A stretch of DNA of 63,637 bases from Porodaedalea pini (GCA_002794775.1 NBAY01000133.1:1-63637), one strand, 5' to 3'. Counted from the stretch's first letter, positions 9,976 through 22,233 are shown. Numbers and translations are program-made. The notes: generated from the letters alone by a model not told the origin.

Positions 9976-12900
9976 TCAAACACGCGATAGTCCAAAAGAC
10001 ACAGCAAAGTGTTTGGCCTTCATAGATGGAAGGGCCTTTGTGAGCGTGTCTGCCAACATATCTTCCGTTGGACAGAAAGAGAGCGTGATGTGTCCTTCCT
10101 TGATCTTCTGACGGATGAAGTGGAATTCAATGTCAATGTGTTTGGTGCGCGCTTGGAATTTATCATCCTTCGCAAGTGCAATCACACCTTGGTTGTCTGA
10201 GAGGAGAGGTACTGCAAATGGTTTCAAACCAAATACCTCCATTGCAAATGAACGTATCCAGAGTGCTTCCTTTGTGGCATATGTCAGCGCATAGTATTCG
10301 GCTTCAGTGGTGGAGAGTGCGACGCGAGTTTGGCGCTTAGACTTCTAGAATATTGCTGATCCATTTAGGAAGAATGTGTATCCTGAGATAGCTCTACGAC
10401 CTTCTGTGCTCATGCCATCGGCGTCCGAGTAACCCACAAAACTTTTGTCGGGTGAGCGTCCCAAGATGAGCTTCCAGTCCAGCGTGCCTATGAGGTACTG
10501 GAATATCTGCTTCACGCCATTCCAGTGGATGAATCTGGGGCTTTCACAGAATCGGGCGAGCTGGTTGACAGCATACTGGATATCAGGACGTGTGTTGATG
10601 GCGGCATATTGTAGAGTGCCAAGGGCCTGCCTATAGGGTTTGCGATTCATTTCACGAATTTCTTCTAGAGTGGCAGGGCCCTAGTCTGACGAGTAGGTGT
10701 GGTTTGTGTCCATAGGTACCGCATGAGCTTTTGAATCTTTGAAGCTGTAGCGCTCGATGATTGACTCCAGGTAAGACCTTTGTGACATCGCGATGGTTCC
10801 TGTGTCCCAATCACAAGTAATTTCTATTCCCAGAAGCCAGTTTATAGGTCCTGAGTCGACAATCTCAAGCTTGTTGGTGATGCACTTCTTGGTTTCCTCA
10901 AGGAGATGCAGTTTGGATGAGACAATAGTGATGTTGTCGACATGTGCAGCCAGAAGAGTAATTTCCCCCCTTGGATGGTGACGGTAGAAAATGGCATGGT
11001 TCAGCTCTGAGTGAGTGAATCCAAGTTCGTTTAGCATGTTGCGAAGAACCATGTACCAGCATTGTCCTGCCTGCTTTAACCCATAGAGAGCCACCTTTAA
11101 TTTTAGCACCTTTTCGCCAGATACGCCTTCAACCTTAATTCTGGGAGGTGGTTGCATGAAAATCTGTTTGTCGTCATTCAGCTTTCCATAGAGGTAGGCA
11201 GATTTGACGTCAATCTGGTAAACTTCCCAGCCATGTTGCGTGGCCATTGAGAGGATCATATGCGTTGCAGTGGGGTTTACGACTGAGGAGTAGGTGTCGT
11301 CTGAGTAATAGTCGATGCCATCAATCTGGGTGAATCCCTGTGCGACTAGACGAGCTCGGTGACCTGTGACATTTCCCTGTGCATTTCACTTGGTCCTGTA
11401 TACCCACTTACTGCCAACAATATTTGTGTCCTGTGGTCTGTCAACAACACTCCAGGAGTTACGTGCATTTAAGCATCTAATTTCATCCTCCATTGCGGCA
11501 TACCAGTTTTGCCAATCAGGGCTGCACTGAGCCTCTGTGAGTGACAGTGGGTCTCTAGATTCGAGTTGGGCGACAGAATATGCTTCATAGTCAGGTATTG
11601 CATCCATGATGTGAATGATCGGTTCCCAGTTTCATGACGTTGAGTTTATAACCTCCATGACAACTTGTGCTGATTCACGGATTTTTTGACTGGGTGTGCG
11701 AGTGCACTTTCCTTCGACAATGAGCGGATCAACAGGTTCGTGTATTTCACCAGGTTCCAATGTAGATGACTTTGAGCGTTTTGCAGATCAGTCTGATTCT
11801 GGGCTAGAAGAGCGAGGTCGTTTTGAGATGAGGGTGGATTCGGTTTCATCGTCATCAGCAATTGGTCCAATATCAAAATCCTCTTGCTCCCCCTCGATGA
11901 GACAAGTCTCCATCTTTGAGAATACAACATTGCACTCAATGGTGATTTTCTTCTCCTTGGTCCAGTAAACGCGGTGTCCATTAGAGGTGTCGTCAAAACC
12001 AACCCATTGTCCTTCGACTGCACACGCATCCAGCTTCGAGTTCGGGTTTGTGCTGATATAGACCGGTTGTCCCCATTCATGGAGAATGTTAATGGGGGTG
12101 TGTCCAAAATGAACTTCAAAGGGTGATTTGTATTGGAGAGAGCGGTGCGGAGTGCGGTTATAAATCTGGACGATGTAGTCGAGTGCATATCCCCAGAGCC
12201 ATTTTGGCAATCTGGAGGCCAAAAGAACAGCACGAATGCCATTGAAGATAGTGCCGTGTATGCGTTCAGCGACTCCATTGTGTTCAGGGGTATCATGGAC
12301 GGTGAGACATTGAAGTATGCCCTGACATTTGAGGTGAGTGTTCATTTCATCAGATAAAAACTCTCCTCCTCGATCCGAATGGACGCATTTGATGCGTATG
12401 CCATGCTGCAATTGCAGGCGGGCTTCAAATCCAACGAATTTTGCAAAGGATTCTGACTTGACTCCCATGTGGATCATTTCAAGCCAGCGGGTGGCATCAT
12501 CGATGATAGTAAGGATGTAACGCACGTTGTGCACTGTTCTGACACTGGCAGGTCCCCAAATGTCGAGGTAGATGATATCACTGAAACTGTCCAACATGTC
12601 TCCAATCCTAGTGGTAGAGACTGCAGCTCGGCGTGCTTTGGCTCGCATGCATACGGCACATTCCAGGTCTGAGGTGGCTTCAGTGTCATCCAGGGTGACT
12701 CCTGGCAGTTTTCCTTCTCGTATCATCTGCTTGATATAATCAAAGTTAATATGTCCCAGCTGCTTGTGGAGGGTGAACAGTGAGACTTTGCGAGATGTGG
12801 ATGTGACAGCTGTGGCAGAGGCATTGTTCTCGTGGTAGATCCTGTAAAGGCCATCTAATTCAGGTATGATGGCAATAAGGTCCTGAGAGCGATTAAAGAT

Positions 12901-14520
12901 ATCGAGTTTGCCTCCTCTGAATGCGCAAGTATAGCTGGCCTGGTCGAGCTTAGGAACTGAGATGAGCGCTGAGTGCATTTCAGGAGCGTATAGAACCCCT
13001 TTAAGACGCATTGTGGTTGTTCCACCTGGGTGATTTAGCCTGATGATCATGTCTCCTTTGCCAACAGCCTGAAAGGTTTGGTTGTTGGCGGCGCGAATCC
13101 TGGTTTTAACTGTGGATTGCGGCTGATAGTTTGTGAGACGTTCGCGATGAGGTGTCATATGACGACTAGCACCAGAGTCGAATATGTCGACCTGTCCAGT
13201 GGAGATGCTCGATGCTTTGGCTTCTCCTTGCCTGGCTAATTCAGAGCAGTCTATGACTTCTCCGAGCCATGTGTCCTCGACAATTTCCTCAATGTATGCA
13301 GATGTCACCACCTCTGGTTTGTATTGTGGAGGTGGTGCTGTCATCGAGCTAGATTGCTGAGCAGGAGTGGGTGACTTTGTGTCCGCAGATCCTGCATCGG
13401 CTTTCTTGTATGATTTCTGCTTTGAAGGACATTGAGGTGATTTGTGCCCTTTTCCACCACATTTGTAGCAGGTGGTGTCCTCATCTGAGACAGTCTCTTT
13501 ACCCTTTCCTTTGTTCTGCCTGTCCCCATGGTTGTCATATCCTCCACGGCCACGACCGCGTCCACGGCCTCTTCCACGTCCGCCGTGACCTCTTCCATTC
13601 AATGCATAGTTTGCTGACTTGGTGTCCTTTGGCTTTGCACACGTAAGCGTGTAGCGTTGAAAGTCTGCACGAAGGTCCGATAGTAATTCTGTCGATGTCA
13701 TTCGGTGAGGTGCATGGGCAGCGTCGGTTACATCGAGGGTCTTATTCATCATTTGACGAGTGGTGACGACGTGGTTAAAGTCGTTGGGGATGCCCGTGGT
13801 GAGAGCATTGACGAAGGCTTTGTTGTCGATAGATGTGTTTCCCATGTGAGTGAGTTTATCGCGGATGTCGACCATTTTGTCCAGGTACTTGTCAAGCTTG
13901 TTTGGTGCCTGACATTTGAGTGTGAAGAGTTCTCGCTCACTGATGGCTTCGGCAGTGGCCGTGACCACATCGAATTGAGCTTTCAGCTTTGACATTAAGT
14001 CATGTACCTTTTTGATGTCCATGTACTTGATGAAGATCGTGTCCGGGAGCTTCATCATGATCGTGCTGAGCATTGCTTGGTCTAGGTCCAACTGGTCCTG
14101 GTTACCTGCCAGTGGAGCTGTGGTAAGGCAGGGTCGTCCGCCACACGATAGTGCAGCAAACTTGATCTTTCCGACGAATACTTGATAGTTGTCACCACTA
14201 GCGTTAAGCTTGGGGACGTCGGCGAAGATCTTGGCAACAGCATCAGCAGAAGGCATAATGATGATGACTGGTCGGTGTATAGTGTGGGCGATGTTTGCGT
14301 GCGATGGGATATCCACGAAGAGCGATTTGATAGGACTAAATGGAGCTAGTGCAAAAGTATCAGGTCTTCCTTGAGCGATATAATTCTCTGCCCAATCAAA
14401 CCAAGGTTTGATAGGTTGACCAGTGCGTGCAAGGAGTCCTCGGGCTCTGAAGCTTCTGCGAGTTTCAGGAATGAAGGTCTGCTGATAGTTTAGGAGTTTT
14501 TGATGACAGGCATAGGTCAT
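9976..14520 (-). pseudogene. copia Gag-Pol polyprotein with five in-frame stops
   Basis: One reading frame runs unbroken by indels from ATG at 14520 to the final stop at 9976 (1514 codons) but holds five nonsense codons, at 11788, 11632, 11386 (TGA), 10681 and 10345 (TAG). Gag ends in a zinc knuckle (CYKCGGKGHKSPQC). The protease has FDSGASRHM. Integrase has the HHCC motif (HKQLGH ... CAVCMRAKA) and DDE residues (IWGPA, HSDRGGEF, PEHNGVAER). Reverse transcriptase follows (YQIDVKSAYLYGKL, VALYGLKQAGQCWY), and RNase H ends the frame (STTEAEY, LLSDNQG). The catalytic YVDD is replaced by HVDN. In the RNase H lead-in, AIF-stop-KSK stands where ISWKSK is usual. The product cannot be made at full length. 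Confidence 0.95.
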
Positions 14521-14574
14521 ATAACGGTTGTGTGCAAATCACAATAAGGCTAGAGGAGCTCAAGGCTCATAACA

Positions 14575-15006
14575 TATCAGAGATACAGCAGGGGTAATAA
14601 CCACAAGGTACTCTGTAAGAGTGGCAAGGCGGTAGGTGCAGTGTGAGCAACAGGCAACCGGAGAGTGTCTAAGTGATCAGAGATCAGGATACTTCAGTAT
14701 AACACTCTGTATAAGATAAATACCTAAGTGATCAGAGATCACTGTACAAAAGAAGTAAGCGACTGTGAAGTGAAGAGTAGAATACTACTTACGGATACTT
14801 CAGTATAACACTCTGAAGTATCTGGCTACAGGAGCTGGGGTTTATATAGACTACAGAGAGGATGGTGTCATATGGTGCGATGGTCATGTTACATCAGAAT
14901 GAGTCATGAGCATGCAATATTAGTACAGAGAACAATAGAGAAGGTGATCACATCATATGAGTCAAGAATGAGTAAGAGCAAGTCATGCGAATGCGAGATT
15001 CCGACA
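14575..15006 (-). repeat. 5' LTR of the copia element
   Basis: Second LTR copy. It lies upstream of the gag start on the minus strand and so would carry the element promoter. Its right end CCGACA is followed immediately by the AATAC duplication. Confidence 0.95.
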
Positions 15007-15116
15007 AATACTTGATACAATACAATGTGCAGGAGAAGAAAGAGAGCTTGAGAGTACCGACAAAGAACAAAAACCAAAGAAAGCAACACAAAAATATCAC
15101 AGCTGATGAGCATTAT

Positions 15117-15925
15117 TTAATCTATGGTTATGGTTGAAACACTGCGAGCAACCCGCACAACAGATGATCTATCAGTACAAGCAAGGGTAAGTGATGAGAA
15201 GACTGCATCGTACATTATCCAGCATGAGTGTGACCTCCGGTGCGACACGCACAAACTCTTTGTTCCAGAAGTCGTACTTGGGGTTGCGCAGGAGTTCAAT
15301 GAACGTAAGTGGTGCTCCCAACGGGTGGGGACGATGCACAATGAAGCGCTCCAGTAGCACCCTAGTCATGATCTCACCGAAACAATCGTCCTTCGCCTGC
15401 TCGAACAGGTACAATAGGAGGCAGCTGAACCAGTGCGTATGCGCATTCGGGTAGCGAAGGTGGAGAATCATCGAACCAATCAAGTGGTGTTGACCTGAAA
15501 GTAATATGATGGGCTGAGCCAGTCATCGCAAATTGTGTAAAAGAAGATAACAGACGCACCTTCAGGATCTAGATTGTATGCCAGGTAGGTCAGAGCGACT
15601 ACGCCTGGGTCCGTCGGAACGAATGTTGATGTGCCGCTCCGAGCCTTGACCTGAGCAACCGAGGAAACACCAATGTACATGACAACCGCGTTCATCAGCG
15701 AAATGCTGTACGTCTCTTTGCCTGTTGCAATACCAGGGGGCAGGTGCAGACGATCTTTGAGCGCAGCCAGGGAGGTCTGCAAGACGCGGCTCAAAGGGCA
15801 CTGGTCCAGATAGCCTCTAAGATCACCATTTTTGAGGATGAGGGAGAAGTCGGATAGGATGGGAGGGATCGGACCCATCTCTGGAATGGACTCGAACTTG
15901 ATGTTGCGCAGGAGATGCAGAGGAA
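15117..15925 (-). pseudogene. NOT1 (CCR4-NOT scaffold) C-terminal fragment
   Basis: Minus-strand exons read like the C-terminus of the CCR4-NOT deadenylase scaffold NOT1: [40 protein letters not shown], then, across an intact GT-AG intron (15495-15559), HLRYPNAHTHWFSCLLLYLF, RVLLERFIVHRPHPLGAP and LRNPKYDFWNKEFVRVAPEV. A final exon piece ends ARSVSTITID near 15117. The full protein exceeds 2000 residues; only the last 250 or so are here. On its 5' side it is joined directly to PRP8 sequence near 15925 in a different frame. Retention of the intron shows it came from genomic DNA, not mRNA. Confidence 0.88.
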
Positions 15926-16800
15926 GGCTTGTGCAGTACGCTCCTTCAACTGCTCGTTGGTCAAATTCCACACCCGGTCCTTGAGCAAGAACTGCTCTCC
16001 ACTCATCATCTGAATCTTTGGCAGAATGCGCACCTTGAAGAGTAGCTGAGGGTTGTTTTTGAGTAGATACTAACAAACGTATCTTCCCATTCAATCATCG
16101 TCAAAGAACGAGGCAGGCTCTGCTTCACGTTCCAGAACACAGCCTGACCTAGATTGGCGTCGTGCTTGATCAGGCGCATCCGGCAACCCCGCGGCCAACA
16201 TCTCTCGTTGTTATACCCAATAACGTTGTTGTTTGTTGGATCCAGATTCGCGTTGAGGTAACGTTGTATAAGGTCGCGTGATTCCTCGGCGGTGAAGCGG
16301 AATAAAATATGCAAATGATCAACATAACGAGAATAGAGACGGACAGGATGGCGTGTCTCGGTCGCAGAATCACAGTACTGCGGGAAATTATTGGACAGTT
16401 GTGGGGGACCCGTCATTTCACTTGCGCGTTGCAAGCCGAGGATGAGAAGATCGAGGACAAGACCATAGTAATGGAAGACAAAGGCAGAGAACTGCAGACT
16501 GCGGATCATCACGTATGTGTTCATATGTGCCATATCTTTGTAGGTGAGTAACTGTACATATAGTCCACAAGATTATGATCGAGAATACAACATATTTTTT
16601 CGTATACCTTCGACCGTATGGTCTCCATCGTCACTACGCATTCGCCCTCACTCATCTCCCAGATGTCCATCAAGTGATTGATACCCTGGCACCACTTGTA
16701 CACCAGAAGGAGGAGGTTCAGTGTCCGCACTTGTCAGCCTCAAAGAATAAGAACTGGTCAAGATATGTGTCTGTAATCTTCTCAACGGATTCGATGTCGC
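15925..16800 (-). pseudogene. PRP8 splicing factor fragment, left copy
   Basis: The minus strand encodes pieces of PRP8, the central U5 snRNP protein of the spliceosome: [94 protein letters not shown] and [14 protein letters not shown]. After one frame change [19 protein letters not shown] and [17 protein letters not shown] follow. Several shifts and a deletion near 16720 break it. It is fused upstream to RPB1 at about 16800 and downstream to NOT1 at about 15925. A true PRP8 has about 2300 residues; roughly 280 are represented. Confidence 0.9.
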
Positions 16801-18866
16801 AGCAAAGGGTCCAGGTACACTGTGAGCGACGGAGTTTTGATATTCGCAGCGACGTTGATGATTTCTTTAAGACGCGGCACACCGAGCGTGACGATTTTAC
16901 TTGAAACACCAGCGTAATGGAAGGTATTTAGTGTCATCTGCGTCGCCGGCTCACCGATCGACTGGGCAGCGAGTGTGCCGCACATCTCGCCTGGATGAGC
17001 GACCAACTCGTTGAACTTCGTCTCCACCTCGCCCAATACCCAGTCTCTCTGTTGGGGTGGAACTCCTCTAGGACTGGACGCGCGGCAAAAGTCGCCCGAA
17101 GGTGCATGCGGAATGCAACAGAAGCATTCTCGGCAGCCTCCTTTATTAAAAGATCGTCGCCGCGCACAACGATGAGGCGGTCTGCGAGCTGCTGCACCTG
17201 CTCAATGATGTAAACCGGCTCCAGATCGCTCGGTTTTCTGTGGTCGATATGAAAAATCTGCGTTGCATTCTGCACGATGCGGTTCAGGTTGACAGGAAGA
17301 TAGTGGGCAGTGGAACTGTCACGGCTCTGGAAAATGAATTCACGGAGCAATTCACAATCCTCATGAAGACGGTCATATTCCTCGTCGAGTTTTTTTTTGC
17401 TCGAGCTCGAGGGATGAGTCATCGATACTGACTTGCAAAACACCAGGAAGGAATCCACCTTCGGGTCAGTGACGTCGACTCGATAGCAATGTTCGAACTC
17501 GCGATCATTGATACCGAACGTTTTGATCGTTTGCCATTCAATAAAAGCACCGTCCATACCATCTTCGCCATACACGAATTGGATCAGGTCACCCAGTGAG
17601 TTTCGTACAGTCCCGTCGTAGCAGACAGTCACGTCTTCAAGTGCCCTTACAAGTCGACACTGAATGTAACCAGTCTCGGCCGTCTTGACAGCGGTATCGA
17701 TCAAACCTTCGCGACCAGCCATAGTGTGGAAGAAAAACTCTTGAGGAGTTAATTCATGAAGATACGAGTTCTCACGAAACCGCGCACCTCTGGGCTGAAG
17801 TCATCCTTCGTAAAGTGAGGTAGTGTGCGATGCCTGAAGCCAAACGGGATTCGCTTCCCTTCAACGGACTGCTGACCAACACAGACGGACATCTGCGAGA
17901 TGTTAATGAACGAACCCTTCGAACCCGCGACAACCATCTCTTTGACACCGGAGTGGTCATGCGCCAAGTTGAGCTCGCGTTCGACTCAACTCTCGAACGA
18001 CTCGCTGATAGCCATACCCGGTGCAGCGTTCAGACGGTCGTTAGATGCATCTTCAATGGCCTGCACGACATTCTGCTTCCGCATCTTGATCTGCTCCGTA
18101 ATGTACGCCATTGTCTTCTTATCCGCGACCGTATCACCAATGCGTATATTCAATCCATTGTGGAACAGCCAGTAATTAACGATCTCCTGGAGACCAGTGA
18201 ACAGCGTACGAGTCGCCTCGGGACCTTTTTCGCGAAAGTCGACGTGGATAAGACCGCCTTGCGACGCTCCAACCGTCTTCTTCTCCACGATACCAAAGAC
18301 GATCTCGCCGTTTTCAATGAGCATGCCATCGTCGAAGACGGGGCTCGAAGATTTCGGATCAGGCGAGCGATATATGTTTATTCCACGAGGAATCGTCATG
18401 CTAAGAATCTGTTTGCCCGTCCATAATGGCTTCGGCTTCAAGATCGCAGGCGTCGGAATCGTGCCGTCCCAGTCCGGCACCCACAGCAGGATGTTTTGCA
18501 CCTGTACCCAGTCGAGGAAGCTATCCCGTACAGTGAATTTCCGGACACCGCACGACGTATCCTGTATGATGCCCACAACAGGTTTGTTCGCCTGTGGCGA
18601 GATGATCTGCTTCGCAACCCATGCAATTTCACTGAGCTCGGCTCTCATCCCTTCGCTCTGAGGAACACTAGACGGAGCTGAGAAAGAGATGTAAGGCTAA
18701 TCTTAAAAGTGACATACTGCATGTTCATCTCATCGCCATCGAAATCGGCGTTATACGGTGGAGTGACAGAAAGATTTAGACGAAAGCCTAAGATACACTA
18801 ATCAGCGACCATACAATGAGTTAAAGGTGGATAAACACGTACTAGAGTAAGGCATAAGTCGCACGC
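16800..18866 (-). pseudogene. RNA polymerase II largest subunit (RPB1) fragment, left copy
   Basis: Minus-strand exons follow RPB1 from just before the active site to the bridge-helix and trigger-loop region and beyond. HRVRLMPYS and, after an intron, [20 protein letters not shown] include the triple aspartate that binds catalytic magnesium. Then come [100 protein letters not shown] and [20 protein letters not shown]. It breaks off after LTVYLDP, where PRP8 begins. A 1-base deletion near 17750 and another break near 17970 shift the frame. There is no N-terminus and no C-terminal heptad domain. Confidence 0.93.
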
Positions 18867-18869
18867 GAT

Positions 18870-20290
18870 GCCTCGCTGGAGAAAGCTTCTTCTCATCTGC
18901 AGGGGACCTCTTCGTCGCTGTCTTCTTCCCTCCAGCTGTTGCCACAGATGCAGTTGATCGATTTGTATTCACCGACGGTGACTTTCGAATGATGGACGTC
19001 TTGTTCACTGTTGTTTTTGTAGATACTGTAGTAATGGGCGACACCTTCCGTGTGCGCGACGCCGCGTTTACCGTACTAATTAGTGCCACGCTCGTTTCAG
19101 AGACGCGATGCGGCCGTCCTTTCGGTAGTGCCGATGCTGGCGTTTTAGGAGATCTTGAGGTTCCGGTGCTGCACATCGAGGTCGTTGACGTGGTTGAGAC
19201 TTTCCTCGACCAAGAGAGTCCTGCGGAGTCATATTGTCACGAGGCGTCTTGAATGTAGACTCGCGTGTTGAAGCCCCGCTCCTGCTGCTGGACATTGATA
19301 CATTCGAGACCGAGGATGTCGGTTGCGAGGGCGGATGAGGTGGACGAAGAGTACCTTGCTAGCCTGCAGTGGCGGCATTTCTGCGGATAGTCGATGCATG
19401 TGAACGAGCAGATGAAACAGAGGCGCCGACAGATTTTGGTCTTCGCACAGAGACGATGTTTGGGAGTTTTACACCTGTAACACTTGCGGTGTCTCCTGTG
19501 TCTTTCCCAGTCGTGCGTGGAGAGCGAGAAGCTACATCGGGCCGTCGAGAAACCACAGAAGATGATGTGGTAGAGTGCGCAAGGGACGAGGTCGAGCTCT
19601 TTAATCGCGGGCTTTCTTGTTCATCACCCTCCCCATCCACGTCCATACCTGAAGTATACGAGAGTGCACTCGGTGCCCTATGGATGCTTGGACTCGTGCT
19701 ACGCGGGGTGGACAGCACAAATTTCGAGTCTGGCCAGCTCTCCTTATGCTCACGCTCCATCGCAGTGGTAAGGCACAATGACGTTCAGCTAGTCATCGAC
19801 CCAACGCTGCGCGCTACGCTCCGGACAGATGCGCTAGACGAGGTGACAGCTGCATCCCCGCGAGCAAGGTCCTTGTTCAGCACGCTCGTACGAAGCGAAT
19901 GCGACGTGCTCATGCTATCGCGCTCAGTGGTGTCTTCGACCCTGCTGAGAGTAGGGCGAAGGCCTGCTCGTGTAAGCGGCCCACGCACCATGTTGGAGTT
20001 GCTCATCATCGGTGTTAGAAGATCTTCGACCGGGATGTTGATCTCCGTAGATTGTTATTAGCAATACCATCGCTGATCTCCTTGATCCCCCAACTTTCCA
20101 GCGCATCGAAGCCACCCTCGTTCCGGATATAGACCCAGCGCCTTTGCATCCAGCGAAGTAGATCCATACGAGTCTGTTCAACTTGCACACGGATGTGGAT
20201 GATGCTTGATAAGAGGGTCTTGCTTGGTTCCATAGGGTACTGACGAAGAAGAATTGCGGAAACGAGAGTCTGCGAAGGAATGAGCACAAT
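18870..20290 (-). pseudogene. Unidentified Ser/Thr-rich gene fragment
   Basis: The minus strand holds open stretches that read ILLRQYPMEPSKTLLSSIIH and MDLLRWMQRRWVYIRNEGGF, then a long Ser/Thr/Arg-rich region (MSNSNMVRGPLTRAGLRPTL, SVARSVGSMTS, HASTIRRNAATAG), and finally SVNTNRSTASVATAGGKKTA before RPB1 begins. Stops and shifts separate the pieces. The low-complexity part would suit the N-terminus of a microtubule-binding CAP-Gly protein, a fragment of which ends the right array, but that link is a guess. I do not recognise the structured part. Confidence 0.45.
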
Positions 20291-20299
20291 AATAAACCC

Positions 20300-21110
20300 G
20301 ATTATATTTTAATACTCACCTGATAGAGCATGCCAGCATTCGACTCCGCCATGCCCCTCCGCACAGCTTCCATAACCACTCAACTCACTCCCCGTCCTCA
20401 ATCCATCCTAGCCCATCATTCTCTATAATCTCAACCCACTCACGCTCATTGAAACACTTTTCCACCTCGTTGCAAAGCAGCGCATCCACAAATCCCCCTT
20501 GCTGTCATAACCATTTCTCTCACACCCTCTACCCAAGCGTCGCGCACAGAGTTGAGCTTCACTAAGGCCGCATGCACAGCGAAGAGCAAAGGAAACGCAT
20601 TCTGTGGGAGCACACGCTTCTTCAGGCCAATCATCAACCCATCTTTCGTCTTCTGCGGGAGTGTAGCGAAGTCCAGCGTGCACTAGCCCTCTCCAAAAAG
20701 ACCAACAAGGGCGCGCCGTGCTCTGCGCTCAAGGTATGTGTTCTGCACGTCTGGATGCACGGAAAGCGGTGTCCAAATCATATGAACGGTTTCTGAAGCT
20801 GAGCGTGCCAGAGCACATGGAGGCCGGGTAGGGGAACTCAACGCCAAGGTTGAAAGAGAGTGCAGATGTCATCGGCATTGGAAGAGGCGGTGTCAGAGAG
20901 GCAGTGAACAGAAGTGGGGACGTGATAGGTGCCGGCCGGAACGAGAATTAGCACGCCTGGAAACTGGGTAGTGCACGAGCATAAACGATAGCTAGCATCT
21001 GTCAGTCTCAAGGACAGGTGGTAGGTTCTGTGCTTGTGCCCACCTTTATGTCTCCAAACCTCCAAGTCCGCGTTGCTGCCTTTGTCTATTGCATCCTCGT
21101 CCAGTAGATC
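20300..21110 (-). pseudogene. BTB/POZ protein fragment, left copy
   Basis: On the minus strand this is a diverged copy of the right BTB fragment (29760-30915). The segment around 20690-20770 matches the right copy's VRPDVQNTYLERGVRRALVG region, and 20830-21110 matches its upstream part. A downstream stretch absent from the right copy reads GLKKRVLPQNAFPLLFAVHA and VKLNSVRDAWVEGVREMVM. The middle of the BTB domain is deleted relative to the right copy. Frame breaks are frequent. Confidence 0.7.
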
Positions 21111-21414
21111 CCAGATGACATCTGGGAAGTGGTCTTTCGTGTGATGAAAGAGTGATTAGAAGTCTTCTTGCCATGCTGTCGTTGACCTTTTTGTTGCCTC
21201 GAGCAGTGCAGGTGGGCAGGCAGGCAGCTGTGACGGGACGGCTACCATGAGAAGCAGTGATGTAGTGTGATTAAGAAAAAAGCAGAGAAAGCCCAAGAGA
21301 AAAGTGAAGGAGACAATTCAGCTCAAGTGTACCTCCCACTGAGGAACATATGAGGGAGCGAAGCGAGTGTCTTTGCTGCAGTGAGACAGACTCGTCGACA
21401 ACCGCAAGTCTGCT

Positions 21415-21783
21415 GAGGTTGGAGATCACATGTTGGCACTGTCATCAACTCTGCTTTCAACAGATTTTTAATTCAACCAGGCCACTTTATTTTACTAAAA
21501 ATACATAGACAGATACAGAATTGTGTGAAGTTTTTTTACATGGTTCAAGCTTGCAATTTGGATGGTTTAATAAAATTAAATATGTTGATGAAGAAAGTGA
21601 GCACTGTACAGCCACAAAAGCAGTGAACGACTTCATCGCCACCGCTCAATTTAGCAGAAAAGGGGTCCAAAATTAACATATATGGTATGCCATCAGCTTA
21701 TAAAAGCTGACAAAAACCCAAATTGGGGACTTTATCTTTGCCCACAACAAAAGACGATACTTCGTAAACTCAGTAATCGTAAC
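21415..21783 (-). repeat. Interspersed repeat R, copy R1
   Basis: Reading the minus strand, the repeat begins GTTACGATTACTGAGTTTAC at 21783 and ends near CAACCTCAG. It contains TGATGGCATACCATATATGT and an AATAAAGTGG motif. It is about 90 percent like copies R2 and R3 by eye. Sequence beyond the GTTAC boundary differs in each copy, so the boundary is real. Confidence 0.85.
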
Positions 21784-22233
21784 CCATTTGCAAATAGTCC
21801 TCTTGCTGCGAACAGACCATCTTCGAACAATACAAAAGGGTCAGTGTCAAATCTGCATCATAACCACCTCTCACAAGTTTTGTCTTGTTGAACTTCATCG
21901 CTTTTAATTCTAATAGTTATGCCGTCTTCTTATGGTCGCTCAACTGCTGCTTCTCGCACAGCCAAATCTGGTCTTGCAGTTTTGTACATACCTGTTTCAA
22001 CCTTTGTATTCTGTATATTATTTATAAGTAACGCAAGTGGCAAGCCCATTTCTGCTCATTTTATGGGTTCATTGGATGACCGAACAATTAAGAGGTATAC
22101 TACTCTATGTTTTTCATCTATCTGTAACTGATCTATTGACTTCTGTAGTGGCCAGTGCAACCCTCCTCTGAAAAAGGGCATCAAGTCTGAAGTGTATGTC
22201 ATCAGCAGCAACAAGGATATGAGTGTCGAGTGA
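21784..22233 (+). other. Spacer between inverted R copies, with a short possible gene
   Basis: This 450-bp spacer separates R1 and R2. It contains a possible two-exon open frame starting ATG at 21919. Exon 1 encodes MPSSYGRSTAASRTAKSGLA followed by a hydrophobic segment (VLYIPVSTFVFCILFI). A GT-AG intron (about 22097-22148) leads to SGQCNPPLKKGIKSEVY and a stop near 22232. I recognise no family, and it may be chance. Confidence 0.4.

Larger units (their letters stand above)
9537..15006 (-). mobile_element. Ty1/copia LTR retrotransposon, complete but decayed
   Basis: Two 432-bp LTRs (9537-9968 and 14575-15006) flank one minus-strand polyprotein frame. The 5-bp sequence AATAC is repeated directly outside both ends (9532-9536 and 15007-15011), which is a target-site duplication. 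In element orientation the LTR begins TGTCGGAATC and ends GTATCTCTGATA, so the ends are TG and TA, not the canonical TG and CA. A purine-rich tract GAGAGGGAG (9969-9977) abuts the 3' LTR, as expected for plus-strand priming. I could not identify the primer-binding tRNA. Domain order gag, protease, integrase, reverse transcriptase, RNase H defines the copia superfamily. Confidence 0.97.

Noticed and set aside
11788..14520. 910-residue frame as a complete gag-pol gene
   Set aside because: The same frame continues through four more stops to reverse transcriptase and RNase H at 9976, so it is a truncated reading of a longer polyprotein.
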